Below the pieces are notes generated by a model. That model did not search any database, was not told the origin of the DNA, and was given only the letters and a program-made list of their open reading frames with translations. A program made the position numbers and the translations under genes. From Stereum hirsutum FP-91666 SS1 (taxonomy: Eukaryota; Basidiomycota; Agaricomycetes; Russulales; Stereaceae), in contig NW_006763147.1 of NCBI RefSeq assembly GCF_000264905.1, positions 983,709 to 1,047,708 of the forward strand: a stretch of DNA of 64,000 bases, given 5' to 3'. This document shows positions 48,001 to 59,810 of this stretch, piece by piece (position 1 is the stretch's first letter; the number at the start of each line of letters is the position of its first letter).

Positions 48001-48530
48001 AAAACACTCACGAATACCTAGAAAACGATCGCGCGATGTTCATGAGTACGAGCATAGAAAGAGTACAGACGACGATGGCTCACTGTCTCAAAGTTGCACT
48101 GATCCTTGGGCAACTTCCCGATCCTATCCATAAACTCTCTATCCTTCTGGATCGCCTCCTTCGTCAACTTCAAAATGTCCTCCGCCGAATGGTTCCACTT
48201 CGGCGCAGACTGCGGCGGGGTCAACGTCAGATCGGCCATACTTGAATCGCTTCTTGGGTTGAAAGTGAAGGTACTTGAAGGTAAGGAAGAGAGAAGCGAG
48301 CAAGAGGACGAGAAGGCGCGTGTCAGTAGAGCAGGCGTGACAGCACGGCTATATCCAGCAATCGATGTCCAGTGCGCCTTGGGACCTGCAGTCAGCGATG
48401 GAGCATGGGAGCCATGGTACGTGGCGAAAGCGGCGACGGCGACGGCTGCGCTCCAGCCTAGCAGAGGTCGTCGGTGTGCGCTTGGAGAGCGAAGACAGGC
48501 AGACCGCCCAGCGCGTGAGGCCAACGACAT
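45044..48530 (-). CDS. PRD1: Saccharolysin / thimet oligopeptidase (M3 metallopeptidase)
   Basis: This is a zinc peptidase of family M3 that degrades short peptides. The active site HEMGH is at 46326-46340, within VTFFHEMGHVFHGLLSKTQF, and the third zinc ligand follows after an intron in ARDFVEAPSQMLENWCWEP. Other family blocks are ASKYSHAAVWPLLPGYQLSS, FDGEFNIWDYRYYDR and, at the end, FLGRPPNSEAFMKEMFG. Roughly a dozen exons run from about 48530 to TGA 45044. The catalytic domain proper begins near MADLTLTPPQSAPKWNHSAE at 48240. Upstream the frame stays open through ATGs at 48530 and 48620, encoding an Arg/Ser-rich, hydrophobic leader (AAVAVAAFATYH) that could be a mitochondrial presequence. 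The true start is therefore uncertain. PRD1 itself acts in cytosol and mitochondria. Confidence 0.9.
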
Positions 48531-48760
48531 GTACTTGAGCAGCAAGTATTTGGCGGAGAGTCGAAGAAAATTGCAAATTGGTGAGTGGTGTTTTTGTACC
48601 ACACTGCGCCACAGTGGCACACAGATGACCTGAATTTAAGACTGAATATATTGTAACAGATCTCTGACGACTATGTATGCTAGTATGAGTGGTGATTGTA
48701 TGTGTGGTAAAAATGAGCATGTAACAAACAATGCAAGAGAAAGCGTATGGGGAAGCAGGA

Positions 48761-51700
48761 TCATGACGATCCTTCCTTAGGCTCTGGGGTCGGTGAAGGC
48801 GACGAGGATGCAGGTGATATCGGAGAGGCGGTAGCTACTTGAGGGCTCTCTGCTCGAGGCGGCTCCTGATCATCAGCCTTCTCGACAACTGGAGACTGAA
48901 GAGGCTCTCCATCCGTGACCTTCGAATCGCTGAGCGGCACATCCTCACCATCAACCTCCTCGATAACCTCCGATGGTTCCTTCTCCGTCGCGGCAGCGGA
49001 CAATGGTTGATCTTCCGAAGGTGCCGAGACATTGTTACTAGAAACCACGTTAGAGTGTGTGGCCTCGGTACTAGGCGTCGAACGATCCACCGTCGAAGAT
49101 GTGTCGGAGGAAGAAGACGTTTGTTGGTCTGACGAGGAGGAAGCTTTGTCTTGAAGCGACGAAGTCTCTGGATGGGAGGATTTCTCTTCGAAGTATTTCA
49201 CCGAGGTTTCCGCGAGAGGCGCGAGCTCTGCATCCGTGGTCGAAGTAGCCGGTGTATCAAGGATATCCTCAGCAGCACCTCCCTCTTTCACAGATTCCTC
49301 CGCCTCCGCCAAACTGTCAAGCCCCTTCTGCTTTAACTGCGCCACGAACTCCATAAAACCCGCCCGATTCGACTCTTTTCCATCTTCATACAGCATGGCC
49401 GGCCCGATGACCCCCCTCTTCTCAGCCTGCTCCTTCGTGCCATCCGCGTTCGAATTCACCGGCTCTTGAGTTTGTCCCAGCTGACGGTCCGACGAGAGCG
49501 TTTTCCCGAGCGCCAACAATTTCTGTCTCCGTTGCCAGGCCTTATTCAACCTCTTCATCTCCTCCGACTCGTCACCCAACCTCTTAAACTCCGTCCTGCC
49601 CTCCCCCTGTTCTACCCCCTGTCCCTGAGCCCCTTCCACAATCCCCACCTCCTTCCTCTCCTTCGCCAGCAATGCCTCCCTCGCCATCTCCCTCAACTGC
49701 TGAATGCTCTTCGTCGCCTCCATCCAATTCTCCGGCACAAACGGCACCGCACTAGCCAAATCCGGCGGTTCTGCACCCCCAAAGTTCAAGAACTTATGCC
49801 AACGCTCTTCTGCGTCCGCTAGAGTAGCGCCAGTGGGGAGGAGCATGTATCTGAACTGGCGCATCCGGGCCATGCTCATGTTCTGCTCGATTTCGCGTGG
49901 TGGGAGGGCCGCAGTGGAGATGGCCCAGAGGATTGTCCCTGTTGAGTTGCACGCGTAATTGAGTTCAAATAGAGGGGTGATGAGTCAGAAAAAGAAGGGA
50001 AGGGCTTACAAGGATCTTCGGTCTTGGACACCGCCGATGAACCGCGGACTTCGTTGTCTCCGCTATAGTTGCTTACGGAGACGTCAAGTTGAACGGTGGG
50101 AATGTCCCCCTGTGTTTCCTTGTCCCAAAGAGCAGGCTGGAGGAAAATGTTCATCACGTCCTTCTTGTCCTGCTTCTCGGCTAGCATCCGTATTGACTAT
50201 GATCGGCGTGACAGCATCAGTATGCATACTGCCACCCTCAGCCAGCCATGAAGACCGTGAAACTGTGTAGCGTACCTGCCTCGGGAAGTGTTCCGCCGCC
50301 TCTGTGACGAGGACCTCTAGCAGCTTCACGCACTTCTCGAACACCCTGTCACCTCTCCCTTCGGCCCCGAACAACCTATCGTCCATTTCCGAAAGCGGTA
50401 TGTACTGGAAACCGAAGACCTGCTCTATGTTGTGATACGCGACGAAGACGCCGTCCATGTTACCTATCCGACATTGGAACCTATAGCGAAACGATCACCA
50501 TATAATCAGTATCGAGGCCCCGAGTAAAATCAAGGGCAGGAGGAATGAAAGAGAAGTAAAAGCAACTTACTGATATTTGAGGAACGCCGACCTGATCATG
50601 TCATAGTACTCCTTTTCGAAACTGTCCAACGGACCCTGGATCGCCTTCAGTGTATATCCAACATACGCGTCGTAATTTATGTTATCGTGACGAATGGGAT
50701 ACACTGCGCGAGTCTTGAGGTCGAAGACGCCCGTGCCGGGAAGCCGAGGATCTACACAATCGAGTTGCGAGCGCATGACGAATTTATCTGACTGTTTCCG
50801 CATCGCATCGCGTTGAGGTTATTCATAGGCGTAAGTACTCGATGAGGAGGTTAGTGGGGATGGTTGAAAGAGTGCGCACCATAGCGTAACGGTATGCTTC
50901 GCGCTTAGGCTTGCCACCTTCACCTTCGGGGACGAAGGGGTTTTCTGACTTGCGCGTGAAACGTTCGAACTCCTCCGGGGTCTTCGTGAAGAAGTTCTCC
51001 ATCAGTGTGCCCTGTATACCGATGTAGCGGGGGGATTAGTACGTCACGGTGTGAGTTCCGGTTCATAGACCGCGAATAAAAGGCGCACTGACCATCCACG
51101 TCAACACATTCTTCTCTGAGATGTCATTCAACTTATCAGAGTCGATTGTGTAGACACCGTCAAAGTAGTTGAGCACAACACCAGCAGGCATACGCTGACC
51201 CGGCGTAAAGGTAGTTGGCTACACAAGAGATGGAAGATAAGCATGCATATGTGTGACGTCAAGCAAGTGACGAAGGAATTAACTTGATATTACCTCGTAC
51301 TGGAAATGCCTGCTCAGACTCGTTGTGTTCACATCCTTATCCGACGAAATAAGGAAATATATATGACTGAGAAGACCAGACAGAGAAGACGTTGATCCAG
51401 CGAACGTCCTTCCTTCTCGAGTGGCAATTGTGCGTAAATCCTGTTCAGAATTCATGTTGTGAGAAGAAGGAGATAGAAACGGATCTCAGTACCGGATTAT
51501 TGCCAGTTTAAAGTTTGTGGTAATGAGAAGGGAAGAAACTAACCTCATCACGCGAACTGGGAATAAAACCAGCCAAACGCTCGAATGCGAAATCCTGCGG
51601 TGGTGGAAGCTTCTCAAGGTAGGATGAGAAGTTATACACCTGCGTACGGAAGTCTCGAAGTAGATGTACGCCGGGGCTGTATATCTGGTGTGAGACGAGG

Positions 51701-52616
51701 GACGGCCGTATACCAAAATTCGGGATGAATCAAGACGCACTTGAAGAGTACACGATCAAGGTTATGGCTGAGTTGTGCAATGGGGTTGTGCTCGCTTGGA
51801 GGGAGAGTGTCTGTGAAGCGTGAAAAAATCAACATATGACTATCAAAGCAGGTGTGGCGCAATTATGCAGACGCAACTCTGTGCATGATGCGCAAGAGTT
51901 GACATAGGCTTACCTTGTAAGATCGAGGTATCCATAGGCGGAACGATGCCTTCGACGCGTCGCGTGTAGAGCAGAGTGCGTGGAAGGTGAGGAGCCCGGT
52001 CTTTGCTCAGGTTATCACGAATTCTTCCAGTCTCGACCGATGCGACTGAAGAATCCCTCGACCCAGACTCAGTACCCATTAACTCCTTCCGCGTTATCGA
52101 CTGACTCGATGCGCTCTTCTGTCGATCTATCATATGGTCTCCTAACTGCTGGGATAACAAGTTTTTCTTGAGCTTCCTCCTCAGCTTCTTCCTTTGATGT
52201 TTTGTGAGTGTTTGGGGCTCTTGAGGTTTGGGCGGGCCTTTCTTGTCTTTGGCCTTCTGTTTGTCTTTGGGTGTCTGTTTCATTTTGCCATCCTTGAGCA
52301 TGTCGAGTACATGACCGGAACGATCATAACTTCCCCCAAAGGCGAGCTCTGACTGGGAGAGGACACTGGGATCTTCGTCCGAAAGGCTGCCCTCGACCAT
52401 GATGTTGCGAAGGCGCTCGCTAGCGGCTGCCGCAGGTGTAGTCGTCCCATTGTTACTGCTAGGTGCAGTGTCTGTTTCGGGTACAGGAGCAGATTTCTTG
52501 CGCTTGGAGAGTGGTGAAGACGAGTGGAACAACGCAGAGCTGGAGCCGAGACTAGGCGAGTGGTTGAAATGTGATGTGAAGAGTCGTCGAGAGCAGGAGC
52601 GTTGCAGAGCTTTCAT
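48761..52616 (-). CDS. PET127: PET127-like mitochondrial RNA processing protein
   Basis: This is a homologue of yeast Pet127, a mitochondrial membrane-associated protein of the PD-(D/E)XK nuclease superfamily involved in 5' processing of mitochondrial RNAs. ATG 52616 begins a basic, Ser-rich presequence (MKALQRSCSRRLFTSHFNHS). Conserved blocks over several exons are GVHLLRDFRTQVYNFSSYLE, GSTSSLSGLLSHIYFLIS, NENFFTKTPEEFERF-like context, and FVMRSQLDCVDPRLPGTGVF with DLKTRAV, the nuclease-fold core with D..E/K-type residues. Then come EYYDMIRSAFLKYQFQCRIG and MDGVFVAYHNIEQVFGFQYI. The C-terminal 330 residues are Ser/Glu-rich and probably disordered. Length is about 1,100 residues, longer than yeast because of both tails. 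Stop at 48761. A second ATG upstream (52697) is less likely. Confidence 0.88.
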
Positions 52617-52814
52617 CTGAGCGCAGCGTAGACAGAGTTTGCTCACCGTCAAAGTCGACGAGCACAGGCAAGACGCGACTTGGACGCGAAAATCCAACGA
52701 GAGGATCTCGATTGATGGTTGGCTTATGTCAGCAAGCCTTCAGCACACTGCCACAGCAGCGATGATGATGGCGACTGCTCCCCGCCATCCTTTTACCTCA
52801 TCGCCTTCTCCGCT
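52617..52814. promoter_or_regulatory. 198-bp divergent promoter between PET127 and ARL8
   Basis: Start codons of the two divergently transcribed genes are only 198 nt apart, so core promoter elements must be shared or interleaved. No TATA box is evident. Confidence 0.5.
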
Positions 52815-54075
52815 ATGTCTGGCTTCTTCACAAATCTGTTTCAATGGTTCAGCGGGTACGCTTTAGCTCTTATGTCAAGCGGTTGCAGCCTTTGATTGAG
52901 CGTGAATAGGCTGTTCTTCTCCAAGAAAGCGGAAATATCCGTTGTTGGTCTTCAGGTACGCAGACTCCTCATCCTCAAGCTGCATGCTCTGACTGGCTTC
53001 GTGTCTGTTTAGGCATCTGGGAAGACTTCGTTTGTAAATGTCATTAGCTCAGGTCAGGTGGGTATACGTATAAGCCGTTTCAAAGCGCGAACCTAGGTTG
53101 ACTTGCTTGTGTGGCGCGAAATGTGCCTCAGTGGAGCGAGGACGTCGTGCCGACAGTAGCCTTCAACCTGAGGAAGGTGAGGAAAGGAAACGTGACTTTC
53201 AAGATTTGGGACGTTGCTGGTGCGTGCTCTCTCTTTGGTAGAAGGTCTCGGATGCAATATTTACCTTTGAATGTTGGGTGGCGCATCCACGTAGGGCAAC
53301 CAAAGTTCCGCTCGATGTGGGAGCGGTATTGTCATGGTGTTGATGCTGTAGTGTGCGTCCTTCAATGTTTTATACCCAGGCCTATTGCATTTCTCATATT
53401 ATCGATCGAACAGTTTTGTCGTTGACTCAACAGACGTTCGTCCCACCATTTACGTCCCGTACTATCACACCCCCTGACCACTTACACATTCATAACAGCA
53501 AGAGAAGTTCGAGTCTGCCCGTTTTGAACTTCACTCGCTATTGAATCAACCAGCTCTCTCCGGTGTACCATTACTCGTCGTAAGACATTATCACCTGTTT
53601 ACCTCCATCATTCCAGTCGGTCACAGAATGGCGCTCATTTCATCATTCGCTCTAGCTCGGAAATAAGAATGACATCGATGGACATGCTCCTGTGAATGAG
53701 CTGATTCGATCGCTGTACGTGCATTCTTTATTACCATAAAACGCCGGTGAACTGGTGATAATCTTCCGCATGTAGGGAACTGAGTAAGATCCAAGGACGA
53801 CCTGTCTCCGTGAGCTCTCCCTTATTCCTCTTTGCCTTACTCCTCTCTGACTGTGGTATTTTGAACGATACAGTGTTATTCCGTAAGTCCTTCATTTTCA
53901 GCGCCACATTCTCACAAAATTCACAGTCTCTTCAAGTGTTCTATGAAGAGCCAACACAATCTGTACGCCCCTCTCGCATTGAGTACTTCTACTTCTCTTT
54001 GTTATCCTTACAACCTCTCCCTTCCCTACCCACAGAGATATTGTGATGCAGTGGCTTGCTGGCCGCAGCCATTGA
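52815..54075 (+). CDS. ARL8: ARL8-like small GTPase
   Basis: Nine exons or so join to about 186 residues, the size of ARL8, a lysosome/vacuole-associated ARF-like GTPase. The N-terminus [20 protein letters not shown] is an amphipathic helix without Gly2. G1 is [18 protein letters not shown], then [16 protein letters not shown], and G3 is [17 protein letters not shown]. Next come [22 protein letters not shown] (G4) and the last helix [13 protein letters not shown], with TGA at 54073. The G3 motif has Ala where ARL8 proteins usually have Gly (WDIGGQ). The last two introns only keep the frame if the acceptor is TTCAAG before TGTTCTATG, which gives [11 protein letters not shown] aligned to the expected CYSISCKEKxN. 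Identity is strong. Confidence 0.9.
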
Positions 54076-54554
54076 TCTCATTCTCCCATGTTCTCCACAT
54101 ATTCCTCGCCCCTCGCCTCTACCTCTCCCTCCAACGCGTTGCACCTCTGTCATCTTACCCTTCCACTCGCTCGATATACTCTCACGCCGATTCCCTCGTA
54201 CCTTTCATAACACCATCTAACAATCCTTTACATCGTCTCCTCTGTCTGTTTGTATCTTACTTAGCGCCTACACACATGTCAGTGGCCCTTATCGTGTCTC
54301 GCCTGGGTTTTCTTTTATTTGTTTCACGGGTCATGACGGAATGCATGCATCAGATTGTGCATCGCCTCCATATCTGGGAAGTTTATTCAAGATGACGGAG
54401 AATTCGAAACACAGAGTAGCTTGGACTACAAGTTTTTGAAATCCGACTTACAGTACGCCGCAGCCACGGTTACATCGTACATCAATATCGAAATCAACGT
54501 GCAGACGCTCAACGCTCAACCCACGCCAATACGTTATATGTAGCCACTAGACTC
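54076..54554. other. Intergenic region between convergent ARL8 and RPN13
   Basis: About 0.48 kb of pyrimidine-rich sequence that should contain the two 3' ends. No gene recognised. Confidence 0.45.
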
Positions 54555-55769
54555 TCAATCCGTATCCATACTTTCACCCTCTCCGCCCCCCTCTCGTCCC
54601 TGCTCCGCAACGGCCCTCAAAAATGCCTCGACGCCCAACCCCGCTTCCTCCGGCAAACCCAATTGTCTCACCAGACCGCCCAACAAACCCGTCCTCAGTG
54701 CCCTATCCAGGCTGACTACAGCTTGTCTGAATTGCGGACTTGATGTGATGTCGCGGAGGACCTCGGGGGAGGGTGGGGTGGGTAGGTCCGCGGGGAGGTG
54801 GGGAAAGAGAGTTGGGATTAGAGTTGGGTGGGAGGTGAATAGAGGAGCGAGGTTAGCGGGGGTTAGGACGTCGGTTAAGGAGAGTTCTGGGAACACAGGT
54901 GAGGTGAGACTATGGTCTATAAAAAGTACATTGGGAAGGGTATAGCGAACCTGGTTCAGTGGATGCTCCGGCACCTGTGGACATTTGAGAGACAAGAGAG
55001 CGGAGCTGGGCGAGTTGGTCAGAAGTAGGTTGCCCGACACCACCCGCACTGTTAGTACCAAGATGTATCAGCTGGCATTCCGTGAATAAATAAAGTGGTT
55101 GTGTGGATGGTCTTACCTAGGAGAGGTCGAAGTGGAAGCTTCGGGCTGACCGCTGGAGCTACCACTTGGGGTAGCGGTGTTCCAGACAGGGATGTATCCC
55201 GGAAGACGGAGGAGGTTGTTCAAGTGGTAGACAAACTCTTCGTCCTTCTCCGCAGAAGCATCCTACACAACGGGAGACAAATCATGTCCGGTCCACCGGC
55301 AGTGTATATGCAAGAACTGGCGTACCTGCATCCAGAACTATAGAGTTTGACGTGAGTGAGAAGTATAGAACAAGAGAAGATAGAACGGCGTACGAAATGC
55401 CTCTGGTTCGAGCTCGAGAACTTCAATACATATACCCTTCCGCCGTCTCCTGCTTGCGACACTTTCACGAATGTCGCATCCGACGGGAAGAGTATCAAAT
55501 CCTGTACCGCAACAAATAATTCCGTCAGCATTCCTTGCGCATTAAACTCATTCCAGAAACACAACCGCATTAAAAAGAAAAAAAAAGTGAACCTCATCGG
55601 TGATTCCAGTGTCCCTATTCTTCCAATAAAAGTGCAATAGCTCGTCCTCTCCGCGATCAAGAACGATGGCACCTTTTGCCGGGTTAGCCTCGACGGTGTT
55701 GGTACCTTCGCGGCGGAAGCACCGGCCAGCTTTGAAAGCTAAAATAGTGTTTTCGTCGATAAGCGACAT
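54555..55769 (-). CDS. RPN13: RPN13/ADRM1 proteasome ubiquitin receptor
   Basis: This is a subunit of the 19S proteasome base that binds ubiquitin. From ATG 55769 the Pru domain reads MSLIDENTILAFKAGRCFRR, then DELLHFYWKNRDTGITDEDL and ILFPSDATFVKVSQAGDGGR with VYVLKF, a close match to the PH-like receptor fold. An acidic linker and a Ser-rich spacer follow. The C-terminal DEUBAD domain, which recruits and activates UCH37, is present: LSLTDVLTPANLAPLF, LFPHLPADLP and ITSSPQFRQAVVSLDRAL with GLVRQLGLPEEA. Budding yeast Rpn13 lacks this domain, so this protein is of the animal and fission-yeast type. The gene has about six exons and ends at TGA 54555. It shares a short promoter with the divergent PPWD1 gene. 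Confidence 0.92.
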
Positions 55770-55928
55770 GATCTGTTTCGTAGTTGAAGGAGTGTGAGGT
55801 GGCGAAAGACGCGACGCGACGCGCGTCCTGTTCAAAGGTAAGATCCCGGGAAAACGGGCCGGGGCTACCGTTCAGCTTCAACTTGCAAGCGCTCCGTTCA
55901 GTCCAGCTCTTTTTCCTTCGAAACCTTG
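55770..55928. promoter_or_regulatory. 159-bp divergent promoter between RPN13 and PPWD1
   Basis: Two start codons on opposite strands lie 159 nt apart. The segment contains GC-rich CGCGACGCGACGCGCG near 55806-55821 and no clear TATA box. Confidence 0.55.
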
Positions 55929-58490
55929 ATGTCCGACCAAGAACCAGAAACACAATCCTCTGCCCTCGGGAAACGCGCTCGAGATGGAGAGGCAGACGGG
56001 GATAGCACCATGGAACCACCGGCAAAACCTTCCGACAATGGCGCGGCAGTCGACGAGGACAGCGACGACGACGATGTGGGTCCCATGCCTATGCCGGACA
56101 CTGGAGCTGCTGCTGGAGGGGTGAAGAAGAAGCGGAAAGGTGCGTCCTGTCGACGGATATGGCTCGTTGATAGTTATACTGAAGTATTGTGTCGTTCCTC
56201 ATAGTCTTGCCACACGAACGGCTATACCTAGACCATCTACCCAGTGCTGACCGGTATTACAAGAGTTTCATGCACCGAGACACCATCAACTTCTGTGTAA
56301 CCACAAAGTGTGTTCATATCTGCTTTTCATTATATGTGATTACATATGAACGGACCTCTATAGGACAGACTTTCTGATCACCACATCCGTGGATGGGCAC
56401 CTCAAGCTGTGGAAGAAACAAGACAAGGGTATCGAGTTCGTCAAGCATTACCGTGCACATGTCTCCCCTATCGTTGGGGTCTCTGCAAGTGCCGACGGAC
56501 AACTGTTTGCGAGTATCTCGGATGACGGACATGCGAAGGTGTTTGATGTCATTAACTTCGGTCCGTCTCAGTCGCTCACTTCCTTTCGAGCTTCAGAACC
56601 ACTCATGCATTACTGGACGCGCGTAGATATGATCAACATGATCAAGCTTGGGTATATCCCAAGTGCGTGTTGTTGGGTCCATAGGCGAGGTCAGGCGCAG
56701 GGTCTTCTTGCAGTGTGCGTCCCTCTCATACTCCCTTCCATGACGTCGCTAACATGTCACGCGAATATTTCAGCTCTGATTCGACCAATGGGACCATTCA
56801 TCTCTATGATGGTCGTGGAGATGGAAAGCCTTTGGAGACTATCACGAAACTTCACAGGTCCCCTGTGCACCTTATGACCGTGCGTATAAGTGTTATTATA
56901 GCGCCGAACATCAATACTGAGCGAGACTTCAGTATAGTGACAGGTATGATTGTGTCGTTTCAGCCGACGAGGCTGGCTTTATCGAGTACTGGCAACCATC
57001 AGAACCATTTGACCTACCGAAGAACGTGCCGCATCTGTGGTCATTCAAATCTAAAACGGACCTCTACGAGTTCAAAAAGGTAACAGCTCGCACCTCCTAT
57101 ATCACAATATATTCTATCTCCAACTTTCAAGATCTGAAATATGTCACAGAGCAAATCAACACCCACATGCATAACCCTCTCACCCGACTCTTCCTCCTTC
57201 GTCACCTTTTCCCTCCCAGACCGTCAAATCCGCATCTTCTCCTTCCTCACGGGCAAAATGACGCGAAAGTACGACGAGTCACTCGCTGCGATCCAGGAAA
57301 TGCAGCAGGCCGGGACGGCGGTGTACAAGGTTGAGGATATGGAGTTCGGGCGAAGATTGGCGATGGAGAGAGAACTCGAGCTGCCACCGGCAGAGGGAGG
57401 GAAGATACCTGGGAGTTGGATTAATGCTGTGTGGGATGAGAGTGGCGCCCTTGTGCTTTATCCGACTTTACTTGGCATCAAAGGTGCGTCTGGACGTAGG
57501 GCTACATATGGATTGCTCTGACCATTTTCTATTTGTTGGGCAACAGTGGTGAATACCGTGACGAACCGGGTAGTGAGGCTCATGGGAAAGGACGAGACCG
57601 TGCGGTTCTTGAACCTGAGTTTGTATCAAGGTGCACCAGCGAAGAAGGGATTCACGACGGCTGCGATGGCTGCGTCTGCCAACCCCATCTTACAAGAGAA
57701 ACAGGGTCGCGATCCTACCCTTTTCTGTACCGCTTACAAGCGCCAGCGTTTCTACATGTTCACTCGGGACGAACCAGAGTGAGTCTTCCATCCCATCCGG
57801 CCCACGCCAGACCATGAAGTAATGCTGACCCCGTCATTTGCTATATCCATCAGAGACAATAAATCCGGCGACCGTGACATTTTCAACGAACGTCCCACTC
57901 GCGAAGTCCAAACTATCGCCTCCTCAAACCATGCCCTCGCCAAACCGCTCAGCACTACTCTCGCCACCTCCGCCACCATCCACACTACCCTTGGAGACAT
58001 TCATATGCGCCTCTTCCCCTCCCAGGCTCCTAAAGCCGTCGAAAACTTCATCGGGCATGCGAAATCAGGGTACTTCGAGGGCGTCATCTTCCATAGGGTC
58101 ATTCCGAAGTTTATGATCCAGACGGGAGACCCGTTAGGTGATGGGACAGGAGGAGTGAGTATCTGGGGAAGAGAGTTCGAGGACGAGTTTGACGATGACT
58201 TGAAGCATGATCGGTGTGTATTTTCTTTGACTGCATATTGAAGTGGGATAGAGGGCTAATGGTGCATGGTTAGGCCTTATACCGTTAGCATGGCGAACGC
58301 GGGACCCGGAACGAACGGCAGTCAGTTCTTCATTACGACAACGGCTACCCCGTGGCTGGACAGGAAACATACCATCTTTGGGAGGGTGTTGAGCGGGCTG
58401 GAGACGGTACATGCCATTGAGAATGCGAAGACAAACAAGACCGACAAGCCGTACGAAGATATCAAGATCACCAATATTGACATCGAGTAG
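55929..58490 (+). CDS. WD40-cyclophilin (PPWD1-type peptidyl-prolyl isomerase)
   Basis: This is a nuclear, spliceosome-associated cyclophilin with N-terminal WD40 repeats, like human PPWD1. ATG 55929 opens an acidic leader ([20 protein letters not shown]) with a basic KKKRK stretch that may serve as a nuclear signal. WD40 units follow: [60 protein letters not shown], and others through [20 protein letters not shown]. The C-terminal cyclophilin domain has [40 protein letters not shown] and LDRKHTIFG, so the catalytic Arg, the Phe/Gln pocket and the Trp are all present. Around ten exons run to TAG 58488. About 650-680 residues, as expected for the family. Confidence 0.93.
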
Positions 58491-58576
58491 GGCGGAGATA
58501 TTTTATGGTTGTGGATGTGATGTAGTGAAGTTGCTCCTAGTTAATGGCAACGACGAAGTGAATAGCGGGTAGGAGG

Positions 58577-59558
58577 TCACAACGCGACGCGATCGTGCAC
58601 TTCGGTGTGGTGAGACACCATGACCGTGGCATCTAGGCAAGCTTCAGCTACGCGAGAGGCGAAGTGATTTTCGATCCGATGTTTGAGGGCGTCTGGCCTG
58701 AGGTGCAGATATTGGTCCGAGATCGAACGCGGACAGGAGAATTTGAGGAGAGTATGACCGTTCGGGATCCATGAGCTGTCATCGCCGGCAGTGGAAGTAG
58801 GATTGATGGTGCATTCGTAGACGTCTAGAGGCACCCCGCTCAAGAATCCGGTCAGAGATGGGGGAGGAACATAGGCGACAGGATATTCGAGCAGAACAGC
58901 TGCAAAAGGGACCAAGGATTCTCCTTCATCGTTTGTTGCAAGCTGGATGGTCGTTGCATCTGGGTTGTTCTCGATCGATTCATACAACGCAGTGAGGAGA
59001 CGTGTGACGTGCAATGGAGGTGTAGAAACCTTTAAATGAGGTTATTAACCATTTCATGCATCCCATCAATTAGCAAAGAGTAGCTTACTAGCGTGGGTGA
59101 ATCTGCAAGGTCAATAAAAGAGTAGGCATTTAGAGAGGCCAGTTCGTAGCGTAGAGCCTGCAGCAAGACCGTATTCACGAAGAACGATTGCTCTGAATGC
59201 GGATCGTATACATGGATCACATGCATAAACATTGGAATCTTCTACGCGGCCATACTTCATCAGCAAGGGTGTAATTATCAGGGCGGTGAAAAGAGCCCAA
59301 CCTTACGAAGATGCGTGAGCAACTGTGAGGCATCTTTTGGAGGGTCAACAAGCGAGAAGGCATCAAACAGATAGGCTAGTCTAGAGTATGCATTCATAAG
59401 CCAAATTGATGAGTGAGGGTTCCATTCGTCGAGCATGCAGAACCTCACCGGATTCCAGAAGCTACCATACAGAGGTCAGAGCAAAACAAACGAAGCCTCG
59501 AAAGAGCAGTTTTTTTGGCCAGAAGCAGACTCCTGACTTCATTGTAGGCTGCGTGCAT
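58577..59558 (-). CDS. DUF4504 / C1orf74-like protein
   Basis: Four exons give roughly 260 residues beginning MHAAYNEVRSLLLAKKTALS at 59558. Later features are RLAYLFDAFSLVDPPKDAS, MHVIHVYDPHSEQSFFVN and AVLLEYPVAYVPPPSLTGFL with SGVPLDVYECTI, and HTLLKFSCPRSISDQ, ending at TGA 58577. The order and wording of these blocks resemble UPF0739/DUF4504 proteins such as human C1orf74, whose function is not known. That link is from pattern memory only. The exon 2 donor must be GTAAG|GTTGGG (59301), since the nearer GTAAGG breaks the frame. The gene is convergent with PPWD1, with only 86 nt between stop codons. Confidence 0.65.
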
Positions 59559-59810
59559 GATCAAGTAGTTCTGATGCCCACATTGAAAGTTCCTGGATAG
59601 AGAAGTTCCCGTATGGTATCGTACCGCGATGGATGTCGATACGTAGCTACAAGCTGAATACGGATGATCATGTTCTTTGTGAGCAGCGTGGGAACCAATC
59701 TCGGAGCTGGCCGGGATGACAAGTTGTGGCGAACACGGTGTTCTCTCCGTCATTCTTGACCACCAACTCGAGGCTGCTCAGCTCTCTCATTTCTCATCAC
59801 CAGGGAAATC
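59559..59810. promoter_or_regulatory. Divergent promoter region, 252 bp
   Basis: Gap between two divergently transcribed genes. No TATA box recognised. Confidence 0.4.

Noticed and set aside
53810..54395. Long plus-strand frames near the end of ARL8
   Set aside because: These read through introns and past the stop; the spliced ARL8 model ends at 54075 with a conserved last helix.
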